DNA from: Pyxicephalus adspersus
Taxonomy: Eukaryota; Chordata; Amphibia; Anura; Pyxicephalidae
NCBI RefSeq assembly: GCF_032062135.1
Contig: NC_092864.1
Coordinates: 23,397,834 to 23,461,833, forward strand
Direction of reading: 5' to 3'
Length of the DNA stretch: 64,000 nucleotides
Shown: in pieces, positions 12,874 to 22,715 of the stretch
How positions within the stretch are numbered: the stretch's first letter is position 1
How the letters are laid out: each line of letters starts with the position of its first letter
Program-made: the position numbers and the translations under genes
The notes under the pieces: model-generated
Told to the model about the DNA's origin: nothing
Database searches by the model: none
What the model saw: only the letters and a program-made list of their open reading frames with translations

Positions 12874-12957
12874 GGCACCAGGTTTGCTGGATCACCTAGG
12901 TTCACTCATGATAGTCTAGTTTCTCCAGTCTTGGAGAGATTTAATGAATCAGGCTCT
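12874..12957. mobile_element. Half copy of the 'tttattaaagctctccaagg' palindromic MITE
   Basis: The words 'ggtttgctggatcacctagg', 'ttcactcatgatag' and 'cagtcttggagagatttaat' match the right arm of the full element at 40151-40369. The left arm is missing. Confidence 0.8.
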
Positions 12958-13044
12958 TACTGTGATGTATACTTTGATCTAATTCCATCAGTTTAATGTG
13001 ATATGATTCCTACAAAAAGAAAGAGATTTGCTTTAAAAAAATAG

Positions 13045-13190
13045 GGCTACTTCAGACTTTTAGTTGACCGCATCATTCTACTGCAAGTTCAGCCGCCCCC
13101 CACTACTCCAATTTAACTGATAGTGAATGTATACTCATTGGTGAACCCAAATGAGCACTGTACACCTAAGAATGTCAGTCCTGAGAACAT
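13045..13190. repeat. Possible frog interspersed repeat fragment
   Basis: The stretch from 'gggctacttcagac' to 'gagcactgtacacc' reads like an anuran DNA-transposon fragment I have seen before, but no paired ends are visible here. Confidence 0.3.
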
Positions 13191-13407
13191 TCTCTTACAG
13201 TAGTTTAAGCCACTCTTCCACAGTTGTCCAATGGTAAATTGTCAATTGTTTAAAGTATTTGGTGTAAATCACTGGATTTATCAATTTATTATCACAAAAG
13301 AGTTGTCTACGCAGCTCTGTTCTAATCGAGCCAATCACAACTGCCTCTATGACAATACAAGGTAAACAAAAGAAACACTCCTTTTTGTGTAGGGTCCAGA
13401 AAAAGGG

Positions 13408-13474
13408 TTTATTTAGGTCTAACACAATAAGCCAACACATTTTGGAGGCAGGTAGAATCTCCCTTCTTCAGGGC
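13408..13474 (-). repeat. Hairpin/poly(A)-signal module, diverged copy
   Basis: On the minus strand this reads 'ctgaagaagggag', a spacer, 'aaaatgtgttgg' and, further on, AATAAA. It has the same order as the better conserved modules at 16682-16719, 37984-38003 and 49690-49751, where the centre reads aaacgcgtcggg or aaacgcgttggg. Confidence 0.5.
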
Positions 13475-14694
13475 TGAATGTAAAGTGAATGTAAATCTAT
13501 AACGCTTCATAATGAAACACTGGTAAAAGATTATAAAGTTATGATCTCACTACCCTTCCTTTAACTATCCACTATAAAACTATATACAGTAAATGTGGAT
13601 AACATGAATAGAACCTCTTTAAGACATGAGACAAAATATTAAGGTCGTATATAGTGTATGCTAAGTGCAAGAGGGCTTTGACAACATTCAATAAATTTAT
13701 TTAGAATTCCTTTTATTTATTCCAACTTGAAAATGAATTTACATAAAGTCAAGCCATGTATAAGCAAACTTTTTTTTATCTAGACAATATACAATTATAG
13801 TACTTTTCTAACCCAGATGAAGCAGCTGTTCTTCAAACATCTGCTAACTGTGAATTTGGAAAATTGAAAAATATTTCATATTTATGACATTCCATGTAGC
13901 CGAAAGCTATAAAAAGGGGTTATGAAATATGTTGAGCTGAATTTGTTTTTTAACTATGAATAATATTTCCAGAAAAAGTTGCGGGTTATGTTTAAGGAAC
14001 AGATAAAAGTTTTATCGTTTCACATACTCCAGCAGTAACAACATAATATCTTCAAAAATGGCTTGAACAGTAAAGTAGACCATGCTATGTTTGTTTCAGA
14101 AATATAGAACTCTACAAAATATTTTATTGCTGCAGAAAAAGTACAAGATTTCTAATGTGTGGAGACTTACTAATAAAAAGTGGAAAAAAATAAAACTATG
14201 AAATTCAATATAAAGTAATATTTTTTTAATTTGTGTTTTATTGCTTTTACTGTTGCCATTAATTTAAAAAGTTTATTTTATTTTGTTTTGCATAGCTGGC
14301 ATCTCCATACTGTACTGTTTGTTCCCATCCCAGCTGATAATTCTAATACATATCAAACCAGAAATGTTAAAAGGAAAGGAAGCCCCAACCCTAACAGTTA
14401 CATAAGAGAGTTTAGTGTAGAAAGGGTCAGCAATGGACAGTAGGTTGAATAATAAAGCCTAAGGAAAAATTAAAGATGCTGGCTTATGCCTATGTTTGTC
14501 TTTGATCAGTATAAGCTGTGATATCAGTATATGCTGAGTGAAAAAGAGTGACTGGTGTGAAATATGGTGTGAAGACATATAGTGGGGTAAATAATGTAGG
14601 CAACCTCTCCCTACATTGTGCTATAAGCAATCAGGCATCTGACACACCTATAAATCATTGTTGTTCTGCAAGGGAGCAAATATTGGAATCACCT
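13475..14694. other. No gene recognised
   Basis: A/T-rich DNA. The longest open stretch is 70 codons (14231-14443). The part at 13840-14060 is low in repeats and could be a conserved non-coding stretch, but nothing here proves it. Confidence 0.5.
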
Positions 14695-15060
14695 AGGGAA
14701 CAAGCAAGTTTTTAAAACTTGATCTTGCGGCGAATTTGTCCGTTCTCGCTTACCGCAATTGTAAGCGAGAATGGCCGGTGTAAAGTCACCGATTGAGCTC
14801 GAATTAAAAAAAAAAAAAAAAAAGGTTGCAGGCTGCGCTGATCAATGAATGCAGCGCCGGCTGCATTCATTGATCAGCTCAGTGTGCGATCCCCGGCACT
14901 AGAGGTTAAATGGATTACAAGTTTCCCCATTCAAAACCTCTAGTGCTTTCTGATTCAAAACCTCTAGTGCTCTCTCCAAATCCACTGTGATCCCGGGGCA
15001 ATAGAGGTTAATTCACTTCCAGTGCCCGGGGATCACAGTGGAACTGCAGAAGAACTTTCC
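14695..15060. mobile_element. Composite MITE region with strong hairpins
   Basis: The left part (14695-14800) is a diverged relative of the MITE at 6414 ('cgcttaccgcaattgtaagcg' centre). After a 20-base A-run come two hairpins. One has perfect 19-bp arms at 14837-14855 and 14860-14878 with a 4-base loop. The other has 20-bp arms at 14981-15000 and 15023-15042 with one mismatch. The word 'caaaacctctagtgct' is duplicated at about 14930-14972. The 'cctctagtgcccgggga' phrase is shared with the MITE at 28996-29814. Outer boundaries are unclear. Confidence 0.65.
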
Positions 15061-16129
15061 ATTTACAAATTTGGGTGGATTGATCTAGTTCATGTTCTTT
15101 TAGAAATGTGTATTGAATAAAAAAATTCCAAAAAAATTATCATATTTTCATTTCCAAGGGAGAAACCCCGTCCAGGGATAAGCTTGAATGTTCTTTTACT
15201 AATGTGCATCATAATATATTACAGATCTCTCAAATCTTGTTCATATTGGCTATCATCGGTCTGCTTCCAATTGAAAAGGGTTGTGCAACTTTCCTTTGCT
15301 ACAACCTAGGTTGGCTCATGTAGTCTTTCATGGATTGGCAGCTGGAACAGACCTTGTGCCACTATATGAAAGTCATACTTCAGATTTTGCATATACAAAT
15401 AATAACGCGGACATTTAAAACACATATAAATGTATAATCTCAATATCTGCAGATGAAAAACAGTTCATTCTTTAACCTTGATTGTAGTCAGAAATATTAG
15501 AGCTGAGACGAACTTGGTGTATGACATTGTTTTAATGTCAAACGGCTCAATACTAATAGCACTCACAGTTTTCTTTTTTTCCTTTTTCTGCCCAGCCAAC
15601 CTATAAAAAAAGAATCTGCATTTGGTTCCCAATAAAAGTTTAATGGTATAAAATTTTAATTGGTCATATGCTTCTAGGTTATTAGAGATGCATCTCGGGT
15701 TGTTTTCCAACTTGCTCATTTTAGTGGTTTGGAAGTAACATTCATAACAGCTTGTACATCTTGCAGTAACCCGCTATGATAGCTGTAATTAATTGGCATA
15801 GGCTACGAAAGCTTAGGTCAGCAGCATCAGGGCTTTCAGCTCCGGTACTTATTTAGATTTGGCAGGCAAACAAATTTACTGGCTTGCCCATTTCATAGCT
15901 CTGGAATGCTCGGGGCACAATATTTTTGATAACCAGTAGCATCTGGGTCTTCAGCTGGTTGCTGGCAAGGACTACTTCTTCGCTGTGTTCTGCTGGCTCA
16001 TGTCAGGACTGTAAGGTTGGCATATGCTATGGGATTAGATCAGCCTTTTTTAAATGTTTGCATGTTTTTCATTTTTTGATTTTTTAGACATAACGTAACA
16101 TTACAGGTCAGATTGTGATTTGGGAGCCA
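15061..16129. other. No gene recognised
   Basis: An 84-codon open stretch on the minus strand (15465-15719) is lysine-rich and unsupported. No repeats with clear ends are seen. Confidence 0.5.
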
Positions 16130-16480
16130 GGTTATAAAAGTCATAGATTGCATTATTTGAACACCATTCTTCACCCAAAGCAGAACATCGCTAGTTTTAT
16201 TTTGCCAGATTTATAAAGCCCCAATGCGCAGGACTACAGCTCTGCTGAGATGTTTCTTCTTGTAAGTGACAAAGCTAAATAGGAAAGGAACAAAAATTGC
16301 CTTCATGTTAATTTTGTTGATAAACAGGAAAATACAGTGGGGACTTATCACAAGATGAAATGGTGAAATGTCTGAGATTAATGCCTGAATAATGCCTGTT
16401 TGTGGTTTTTAATTACAGAACTATTATTCTGCTTCAACATATTCTATAGTTCTAGTTATAAATGGCTGCATTGATGGTCT
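16130..16480. other. Candidate conserved non-coding element (weak)
   Basis: This 350-bp block lacks repeat words found elsewhere in the window. It has long balanced-composition stretches with homeodomain-like TAATT/ATTA cores ('ggtttttaattacagaac', 'catgttaattttgttgat') and no ORF. This texture is typical of vertebrate conserved non-coding elements. The call is an impression, not a demonstration. Confidence 0.2.
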
Positions 16481-16681
16481 TTTCAGGATTTTTTTTCCTA
16501 ATTTTAACTTTGTGAAGATCAGATTTATATCCAGGCAATCTGAATTTTATGGATTTCTGAGAATGGAGAAAACAAGTTTTCAGAAGTTCTAATACATTTT
16601 CTGTCCTTAGGTGACATTGCTAACTTATTGCATGGTATCTATGAAGAAGAAGAATTGACAATTGCCAAAGGTCGCATGATT

Positions 16682-16719
16682 CCCAACGCGTTTTGCCTGG
16701 TATAGGTTCTTCAGGGGTA
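16682..16719 (-). repeat. Hairpin module with aaacgcgttggg core
   Basis: On the minus strand it reads 'acccctgaagaacc', 'taccaggc', 'aaaacgcgttggga'. This is the same module as at 37984-38003 and 49690-49751. An open stretch of 66 codons over it in two frames is not a gene. Confidence 0.6.
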
Positions 16720-18008
16720 TAAATTTGCCGAGATTGTATGATTTGTTTGGTTGGAGTGTAGGTAGGGGGGTAAAAGAAGCAGTATTCAGGCTGCATGCAG
16801 TTTGATATGTCCAAGCCCAAAGCAAAAAGATTGTTTAAATGTTGTCCTAGTTGATTAGGTCCAGTTTTAAATATTCATATATATGTTTTTTTTTGTTTCA
16901 TATACCCTAAATAGGGGTTTTGTGAGAACCTAGTCAAGTAGGTATAGATCTATTTATCCTAAAGAAAATGGGGAGGGAGGAGAGGAATAAAGATATCCTT
17001 TCTTATGCAGCCAAGAGGGCTGCTATTGTGCTAAGGCTTGTAGTTAGTCCATAAGACCAGGAAGGGGTATGTAGTAATTCATGCAGCCATTCATTCTAAA
17101 ACATGCTAATAGTCTGGACTGATCTTTGGATGTCAGTAGTTACACACCTGAAACAAACATGCAGAGAACTGTGTGACAATTAGCTGAACACTCATTCCGG
17201 GTCAGTGATTCAAAACTGATTAAAGGCAGAAAATCAGGACACCAACCAGGCAAGCAGTATTTTTAGAACCTTGTCACCAATAGCAGCTTATAAATACTTA
17301 ATTTCTCAAAAGTAGGTCCACTTGAAGTTTGAAGAGTTTGCAGAGTAGCCTTGCTTGAACTTGCCCCAGTTTTTTCGGAAACCTATTTAGCCGGAGGCAA
17401 AAAATTGTCTTTGGTTCAGGTAAATAAAAACTGCAGGCCCTTTGGCAGAAACACTTGATTACACTGACAATGGGTTCACAGATGTTTGTATGTAATCTAA
17501 ATATTGGCTTAATAAGCCCATGGTCAAGGTATAAAGCAGTCAGTATTACCATTGCCAATTCCCTGATTTTCAGAATTATTATTTTTCAATGAAATAGCTT
17601 TGTAGTGATTTGCACAAGGTATTACAGTAGAAGACCTAAAGAAAAGCAATGGTATCACAACCTGTCTTCTGATTTTTTAAAATGGTTTTAAAATGGTTAC
17701 AAAGTTTGCCAAATACTGGTGTTCAATGGAAAATGGGCTAATTCTGAAATAAGATGAGGTAGGTACTTTTTAGCCTCAAAACACCTACTGAGTCATAGTG
17801 CTCTTGTAGATGGATGGGTTATCAATTATTCAAGTAGACATTTGTTGACAAGTATTAAAATATTTTTGGTACATTTAGTGTTGGTATAGTGGCCAATTCT
17901 TTGGGATAGTGGCAGAGAACTTTCAATAGCCTGAGGTGTATTTGTTTCTGAAGCCAAAGGTGTTCTGGCAAGCAGGTTGGTGATTTCTTATGTTTTCTAC
18001 TAATCCTG
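16720..18008. other. No gene recognised
   Basis: Open stretches are at most 86 codons (minus, 17298-17558) with no recognisable domain. The part at 17140-17270 may be an old repeat fragment. The block ends at an assembly gap. Confidence 0.5.
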
Positions 18009-18251
18009 NNNNNNNNNNNNNNNNNNNNNNNNNNNNNNNNNNNNNNNNNNNNNNNNNNNNNNNNNNNNNNNNNNNNNNNNNNNNNNNNNNNNNNNNNNNN
18101 NNNNNNNNNNNNNNNNNNNNNNNNNNNNNNNNNNNNNNNNNNNNNNNNNNNNNNNNNNNNNNNNNNNNNNNNNNNNNNNNNNNNNNNNNNNNNNNNNNNN
18201 NNNNNNNNNNNNNNNNNNNNNNNNNNNNNNNNNNNNNNNNNNNNNNNNNNN
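18009..18251. other. Assembly gap (243 N)
   Basis: A run of unknown bases. Open frames read through it are artefacts. The A-run directly after it suggests that a low-complexity or repeat boundary caused the gap. Confidence 0.99.
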
Positions 18252-18944
18252 AAAAAAAAATGCGTCATTGATAAATTTTAACTCTTTTTCTCTTTCTTTT
18301 AAACAAGATTAAAACAAATGAAATGACTTTAAACAGGAATTGTTGTGACAAGAAAACAACGGGTTAATATGCCCTTCACAGAGGATTTTGCAGGTGCAAT
18401 AAATTGATTCTGTCTTCTTCAACATTGTAAATATTCATACCTCCCCGAAACTGGTAAGAGGTTTGTGCAGTTAGACAGTTTGACAGGTCCCTTTGTCGTG
18501 TGACTGTAATGACCATCCAAGCTTATAAAAAAATGATATCAACTAAGATCTCAGTTTTAGCAAATTAAGGACTTCGTGCTGTCGTGACCAAGGTCAAGGA
18601 GGAAACAGTTTTCTTGTAAAACAGACAAATAAAACAGGGAAAAACTTTCTCTGCTTTCTCTTTTTCAGATTTATTAGCATGCATATAAAAAAGAGCCCTG
18701 CCTGACAAATACCCCGCAGAGTGTACTGCACCAAAAGTATTTTTTAACTTAATGGGAATTTCCAGAAAACTTGCAAATTAGGCACTGCTTACATTTTTTT
18801 CTGTATTTCTACATAGAGTAATCTCCAAATTTCTCTTGTATTATTAATATATAATATATATATATTTATAAAATTACCAACATTTAAAGAATTCCCTTCA
18901 ATTTACGTATTTCACAAATGACAGGTTGGTGTAATTAAAAAAGT
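18252..18944. other. No gene recognised
   Basis: A/T-rich DNA with a short TA run near 18845-18865 and no open frame of note. Confidence 0.5.
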
Positions 18945-19060
18945 GCAATCAGGCAGGTAATGTTTATTGCAGAGGAGACATCTCCTTTCCCTTCTGCAAT
19001 AAAGAACCTACCTGCTCACAAATCATTTTTACTTTTTATACTTTAGTTCCACTGTATAAT
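18945..19060 (-). repeat. Interspersed repeat with internal palindrome ('aggcaggt...tttattgcagaagg')
   Basis: The block carries 'caggcaggtaatgtttattg' and then its near mirror image 'cttctgcaataaagaaccta', ending in 'tttagttccactgta'. The same arrangement appears at 28678-28930, 38485-38880 and 47085-47178, so this is a dispersed family. Class not assigned. Confidence 0.6.
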
Positions 19061-20037
19061 TTTCATCCTTTAGATCTTTCTTGACCCACCTAACAATCTT
19101 TTGACTCCTGCTTTTGCTCTTCAATACAAATGTTTCTAGTTCAGAAATATTTTTATGTCACCTGGTATACACTGCACATTCAATTTCCACCTACACATTC
19201 TTCATTATTTATAAAGAATTACCTAATATACAGTAATATTAATAGTAATATACAGTAATAATAATAAAAACATCATATGTTGTTGTCAAGCTAACTTTAG
19301 ATAAAGTGGAAAAAAGCCAAATGTTTCAAAGTTAGAAGAGGAGCCTAATGATAATTTAGATTATCTGGTGGATGTTAATTTCTTTTTATAACACTAATGA
19401 TGTGTTACGTGACAAATAGTCACTTCTTCAGATAAGCAGTATAACAGACTTTGTAAATGGGTTAAAGAGTACAGTAAAAAAAGAAAAGGATTTTGAACTG
19501 AAAAATAAGATTTTATTTACAATACGTTTTTAAGTGTGAAAGAAACATTATTGGTTCTTGTTTTAAATATCTGAAATCATAGATAATTACATAATTGAAT
19601 GAATAATAATAAAAATAATAATAATTGTAATTAGAAAACTATAAAACATAACATCTTATATTATTATTATAGCATTATACATTCATATCCCATTAAAAGT
19701 ACATATGTCTAAGCTTTATGTTTAGCTTTATTTAATATATTTAGTTTTTGCAATGTCTGATCTAATCCATTAAAGGTGTTTATTTTGTATTCATGGTGAT
19801 CAGGTAAAGTAAGTATGTTAAAACACTTTGTGGTTTATAATATTTAGGGAAAATGGAGAGATGTTGATTGATTATTCAAAGGAATGTACTTACGCAGACA
19901 CAGGTAAGTGTGGCTGGTCCATTAAAATTTATCAAGCATTCCACAATCTATTTCTGGTTGTTATGCATTCCTGCCTAATGTGCATGGACATAGGTCAGTG
20001 GTCTACTGAAGACAGACAGTGGGCAGATTTACAACTA
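19061..20037. other. No gene; very A/T-rich
   Basis: Contains imperfect 'taatatacagtaatatta' duplications at about 19222-19265 and ATA/ATT runs near 19605-19625 and 19665. An 81-codon open stretch at 19828-20073 ends in a MITE fragment and is not supported. Confidence 0.55.
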
Positions 20038-20072
20038 TGGGTCCGATTTATTAAAGCTCTCCAAAACTGGTG
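20038..20072. mobile_element. MITE terminal fragment abutting the dead gene
   Basis: The words 'tccgatttattaaagctctc' and 'caaaactggtga' match the terminus of the palindromic MITE at 40151-40369. It lies 20 bp beyond the last recognisable codon of the pseudogene and may mark a rearrangement or insertion that cut off its 3' part. Confidence 0.65.
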
Positions 20073-20091
20073 AAGTTAAAAAAAACTGCTT

Positions 20092-21215
20092 TCAGTTTGG
20101 CATCTGTTCTTTTCCAAACTTGTCCTTCAGATACTGAAAACCCCTACCATCACGATCCATTGCAACGACAAAGTTTTTCATTAATCCAAGTTTAATATGA
20201 AGTGTCGGAAGGTAAACTTTCTGTGGATCAATGAGTGATTTATGCTTTACGTTGTACTGGCCAACAGTGTGTTCAGGTCTTGGTGGCCATTCTTTACATT
20301 TTAATGGTTGATGTCATTACAATTGTTCCACAGGCACAGAAAGCACAAATATTTTGTATATCCCAATTGCAGGCCAAGAAGGAGTGCCACCACCTTCAGG
20401 TCACCACAAATGTTCCACTTGTGTTCTAAATAGTAATCAATTTCAGAACGACCTCCATGGATTCGTATGTCTCTTNNNNNNNNNNNNNNNNNNNNNNNNN
20501 NNNNNNNNNNNNNNNNNNNNNNNNNNNNNNNNNNNNNNNNNNNNNNNNNNNNNNNNNNNNNNTCTCCACTGCTCTGGTATGTATTCACAACCTATCTCCA
20601 TCATCAGACCACTCACGTCAGTACAGATGGAAACGTCATTTTCCAGCTTGTAATATCCTGCGAACTTAGTGTGACAATCACAAAAGTGTGAAGTTGTCGT
20701 TCCTTTTTGTAGCAAATTCCACTCCGTTAATCTGGAGGCTAACAGTTCAGACTATTTTGACAAAGACGGGTCCCTTACTAGATCATCTAAATCTGATTGG
20801 TTTATAAAATGACAACAGATGTAGGAGGGGCGGGCACTGGATTCTCTTCATCATGTGGCACCGGCTTCACAGCAGATTCACAATCAGGATAGAAAATTTT
20901 TGACTTAGTCTTCCTTGAAAACCCAGCAATTTTACTCATACAGAAGTAGCAGTCCAAGTGATGGTCATAGGTAGAGCAAAAGGCATTTTATTCCTTTTCA
21001 CATTCAACCATTAGGCCGTTAGGCCAACGTAACACGCCTGACAACAGATATAAAGGTGCCCAGCTTGTATCCTGATCTCCAATTTCACATCCAAAGTAAT
21101 ACTTGTAAGCAAATTTCACCCTCTTGCTTAGGTTCTTGCATTGATCACATGGGGTATATTTGCCACAAATGTAGCAAAAAAATTTCGGTTTATTAACACA
21201 TCTGCACCTACTCAT
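20092..21215 (-). pseudogene. Broken copy A of an uncharacterised multi-copy zinc-finger-like protein family
   Basis: Read from an ATG at 21215, the product starts MSRCRCVNKP, has FCYICGKYTPCDQC, then YYFG, GDQD and SWAP. A single extra base in a T-run after SWAP shifts the frame; the true continuation is YICCQACYVGL and, after a new stop, WLNVKRNK and FALPM. A second lesion, apparently a small deletion, moves the frame back to DHHLDCYFCMSKIAGFSRK. Further downstream, in changing frames, come NQSDLDDLVRD, a stop, SELLASRLTEWNLL, LMMEIGCEYIPEQW, a sequence gap, KWNICGDLKVVALLLG, GYTKYLCFLC and LIDPQKVYLPTLHIKLGLMK. The order matches a family I know as uncharacterised multi-copy proteins in arthropod and fish annotations, usually several hundred residues long. 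The C-terminal part is missing. The two C-x2-C pairs around the YYFG...W segment resemble a ZAD-type zinc fold; that is inference. No function is established. It is dead: several stops and frameshifts. Confidence 0.8.
20476..20562. other. Assembly gap (87 N) inside the pseudogene
   Basis: The gap falls between the PEQW segment and the ETYESMEVV/ICGDLKV segments of the dead gene. Part of the coding remnant is therefore hidden. Confidence 0.99.
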
Positions 21216-21304
21216 CTTTAGCTCAAAACAGACTCACTATGGCCTAGCTGTACTATCCAATAAGATGGTTTCACACTAGGGCCAAGCCCTTGATCCATCT
21301 CGCC

Positions 21305-21327
21305 TTATATACCTATTTCTGACGTCA
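21305..21327 (-). promoter_or_regulatory. TATA box and CRE site upstream of pseudogene A
   Basis: On the minus strand a perfect CRE palindrome tgacgtca (21320-21327) is followed by tatataa (21305-21311), about 90 bp before the ATG. The same pair with the same spacing is kept in copy B. This is what a compact Pol II promoter of the parent gene would look like. Activity is not shown. Confidence 0.55.
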
Positions 21328-21373
21328 GCTCACTGACTTGCCCAGACATACCCAGCTGCTGCTGGAACATGCA

Positions 21374-21390
21374 TGCCACCAGGGGGCGTG
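21374..21390 (+). promoter_or_regulatory. CTCF-like core motif, forward orientation
   Basis: The word gccaccagggggcg (21375-21388) on the plus strand is an exact match to the core of the well-known vertebrate CTCF motif. The inverted copy B carries the same word on the minus strand at 51497-51510. Binding is not shown. Confidence 0.5.
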
Positions 21391-21728
21391 ATTCAGCTGA
21401 GGGGGCAGCAGGCATAGTGGTAGCTGCAACTGTTATAATGTTCCCATGTAAAAATACATTACCCAATTACTGACCATTTCTCCAGTTGTGAAGAGCTTTA
21501 AAACATCAGGCTCTATGTCTGAGCCTCCACACTGTGCCATGATGTCACTCCTCACATCACATCTCTCAAAATGAGCCATGGATCCCAGGTGTCACTGATA
21601 TCCCATTTGCAGCTGGTACATGACTGCTAATTCCCAGTAATGTTTTAAACCAGTACTTGAATGAACAGCTACTGTCGTTTTGCAGATGGGTTCACTGTTT
21701 TCTATTTTATCAGCAAACTATAAATCCG

Positions 21729-22300
21729 CTTTTTTTCAACCTTTATTTAACCTTGAGGAAACGTTGAAATAATTTTAAGGGGAACCCCTGCTAAAACCAA
21801 TTTATTGGGGTCAGTGGGCAAAAAGTCACTTACAAAGGTGGCTAGAATACTTTGGTTTTAGTCAACTAAAACACTATTAAAGACATGCAGGTGGCTCTAC
21901 CAAGTGGTGTTGGTCCCAGACCTATGCAGGAACCATCAAATGGTCAAATGGGTACATTTTGTAGAACCCCTAGCAACCTCTAGAGCAGGAGTGTCAATCT
22001 TAAATACACAGTGGGCCAAAATGAAAGATTTGGACAAAGTCGCGGGGGAAAGGTCGCTAATGAATGTTAACAGAGGAGGGGGCGCTTGTGGGTCCTGATT
22101 AATGCCCCAGCAGAGCATTCTGAGATTTGTAGTATTAGCGGTGCATGCACTGTCTACCAGCAGGCCAGCTCTAGTAGACATTTGGTATTTTCTCGTGGGC
22201 CAAATATAATTACAGTGCATGCCAGATTTGGCCTGCAGGCCTGAGTTTGACACCCCTGCTCTGGAGGAACCTTGAGTTTCCAAATGATCCTGATTGAGAG
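21729..22300 (-). mobile_element. hAT-like repeat interrupted by the hAT MITE
   Basis: The outer repeat has 'tttttcaacctttattta', 'ccttgaggaaacgttgaa', 'gggaacccctgctaaaacca' and 'gaacccctagcaacctc'. It resumes after the inner MITE with 'ctctggaggaaccttgag'. I know these phrases from a hAT-like repeat common in frogs ('gaggttgctaggggttcc'). Its left part is duplicated in copy B. No coding part. Confidence 0.6.
21978..22266. mobile_element. Nested hAT-type MITE with 8-bp target duplication
   Basis: The element runs from caggagtgtcaa (21986) to ttgacacccctg (22258), terminal inverted repeats of 12 bp with one mismatch. It is flanked by CTCTAGAG (21978-21985) and CTCTGGAG (22259-22266), an 8-bp duplication with one change. 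The interior 'gtgggccaaaatga' and 'ggcctgcaggcc' phrases are typical of hAT non-autonomous elements. 273 bp, no transposase. Copy B holds only the part proximal to the gene. Confidence 0.9.
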
Positions 22301-22403
22301 CGGCTGCTCTGAAGACTAGATTGACAACAATTTTGAATACAGTTGAGCTTACTAAACAGTGAAAGGAAGGGGCAGCACTTTAAGCCACAGCCTACGGTGT
22401 AGT

Positions 22404-22715
22404 GCAGTCGTGCTCAACCTTCTGGATGTCACGGACCACTAAATTTTACTAAATTTTCTTGTATGTGCAGTGAGCCATGTGTCACTCAAAGGGGAAGAAC
22501 CATCCCCCAGAGTGATGTCATGATGCCAGAACTCGCCCACTCGATGGAATGGAAGAGTGGGTGGGTTGTGTCCAGAGACAGAACCCACTCACCGCCCTGA
22601 GCCTGTGATGCATACGAGGGACATGGTTTGCGACTTTGGCCGGTACATCCCACCAGGTCCTTCTCCTGACCCCACTGGGGGGTGTGCCGACCAGAGCCAC
22701 GGACCACCAACATTT
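22404..22715. repeat. Interspersed repeat, hAT-like, unassigned
   Basis: Begins 'cagtcgtgctcaacct', with 'ggatgtcacggaccac' near the left end and 'gagccacggaccaccaac' near the right end. This 'not-so-central' CpG-containing block stands out from its A/T-rich surroundings. I recall similar frog repeats that open with 'cagtggttctcaacct'. Open frames of 60-93 codons on the minus strand here are by-products. Confidence 0.5.

Larger units (their letters stand above)
21216..21728 (-). other. Upstream region of pseudogene A, shared with copy B
   Basis: Nearly collinear with 51160-51669 in inverted orientation, with only scattered substitutions (for example one difference in the 60 bases at 21541-21600). 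Copy A has an additional 'ttataatgttcccatgtaaa' stretch near 21432-21452. It holds the CTCF-like, CRE and TATA motifs listed separately. Around 21487-21520 it contains 'taaagctc', the opposite end of a 'cctgatg...taaagctctcc' MITE-like phrase. Confidence 0.75.

Noticed and set aside
17855..18271. Frames reading through the N gap
   Set aside because: The unknown bases cannot contain stops, so the length is an artefact.
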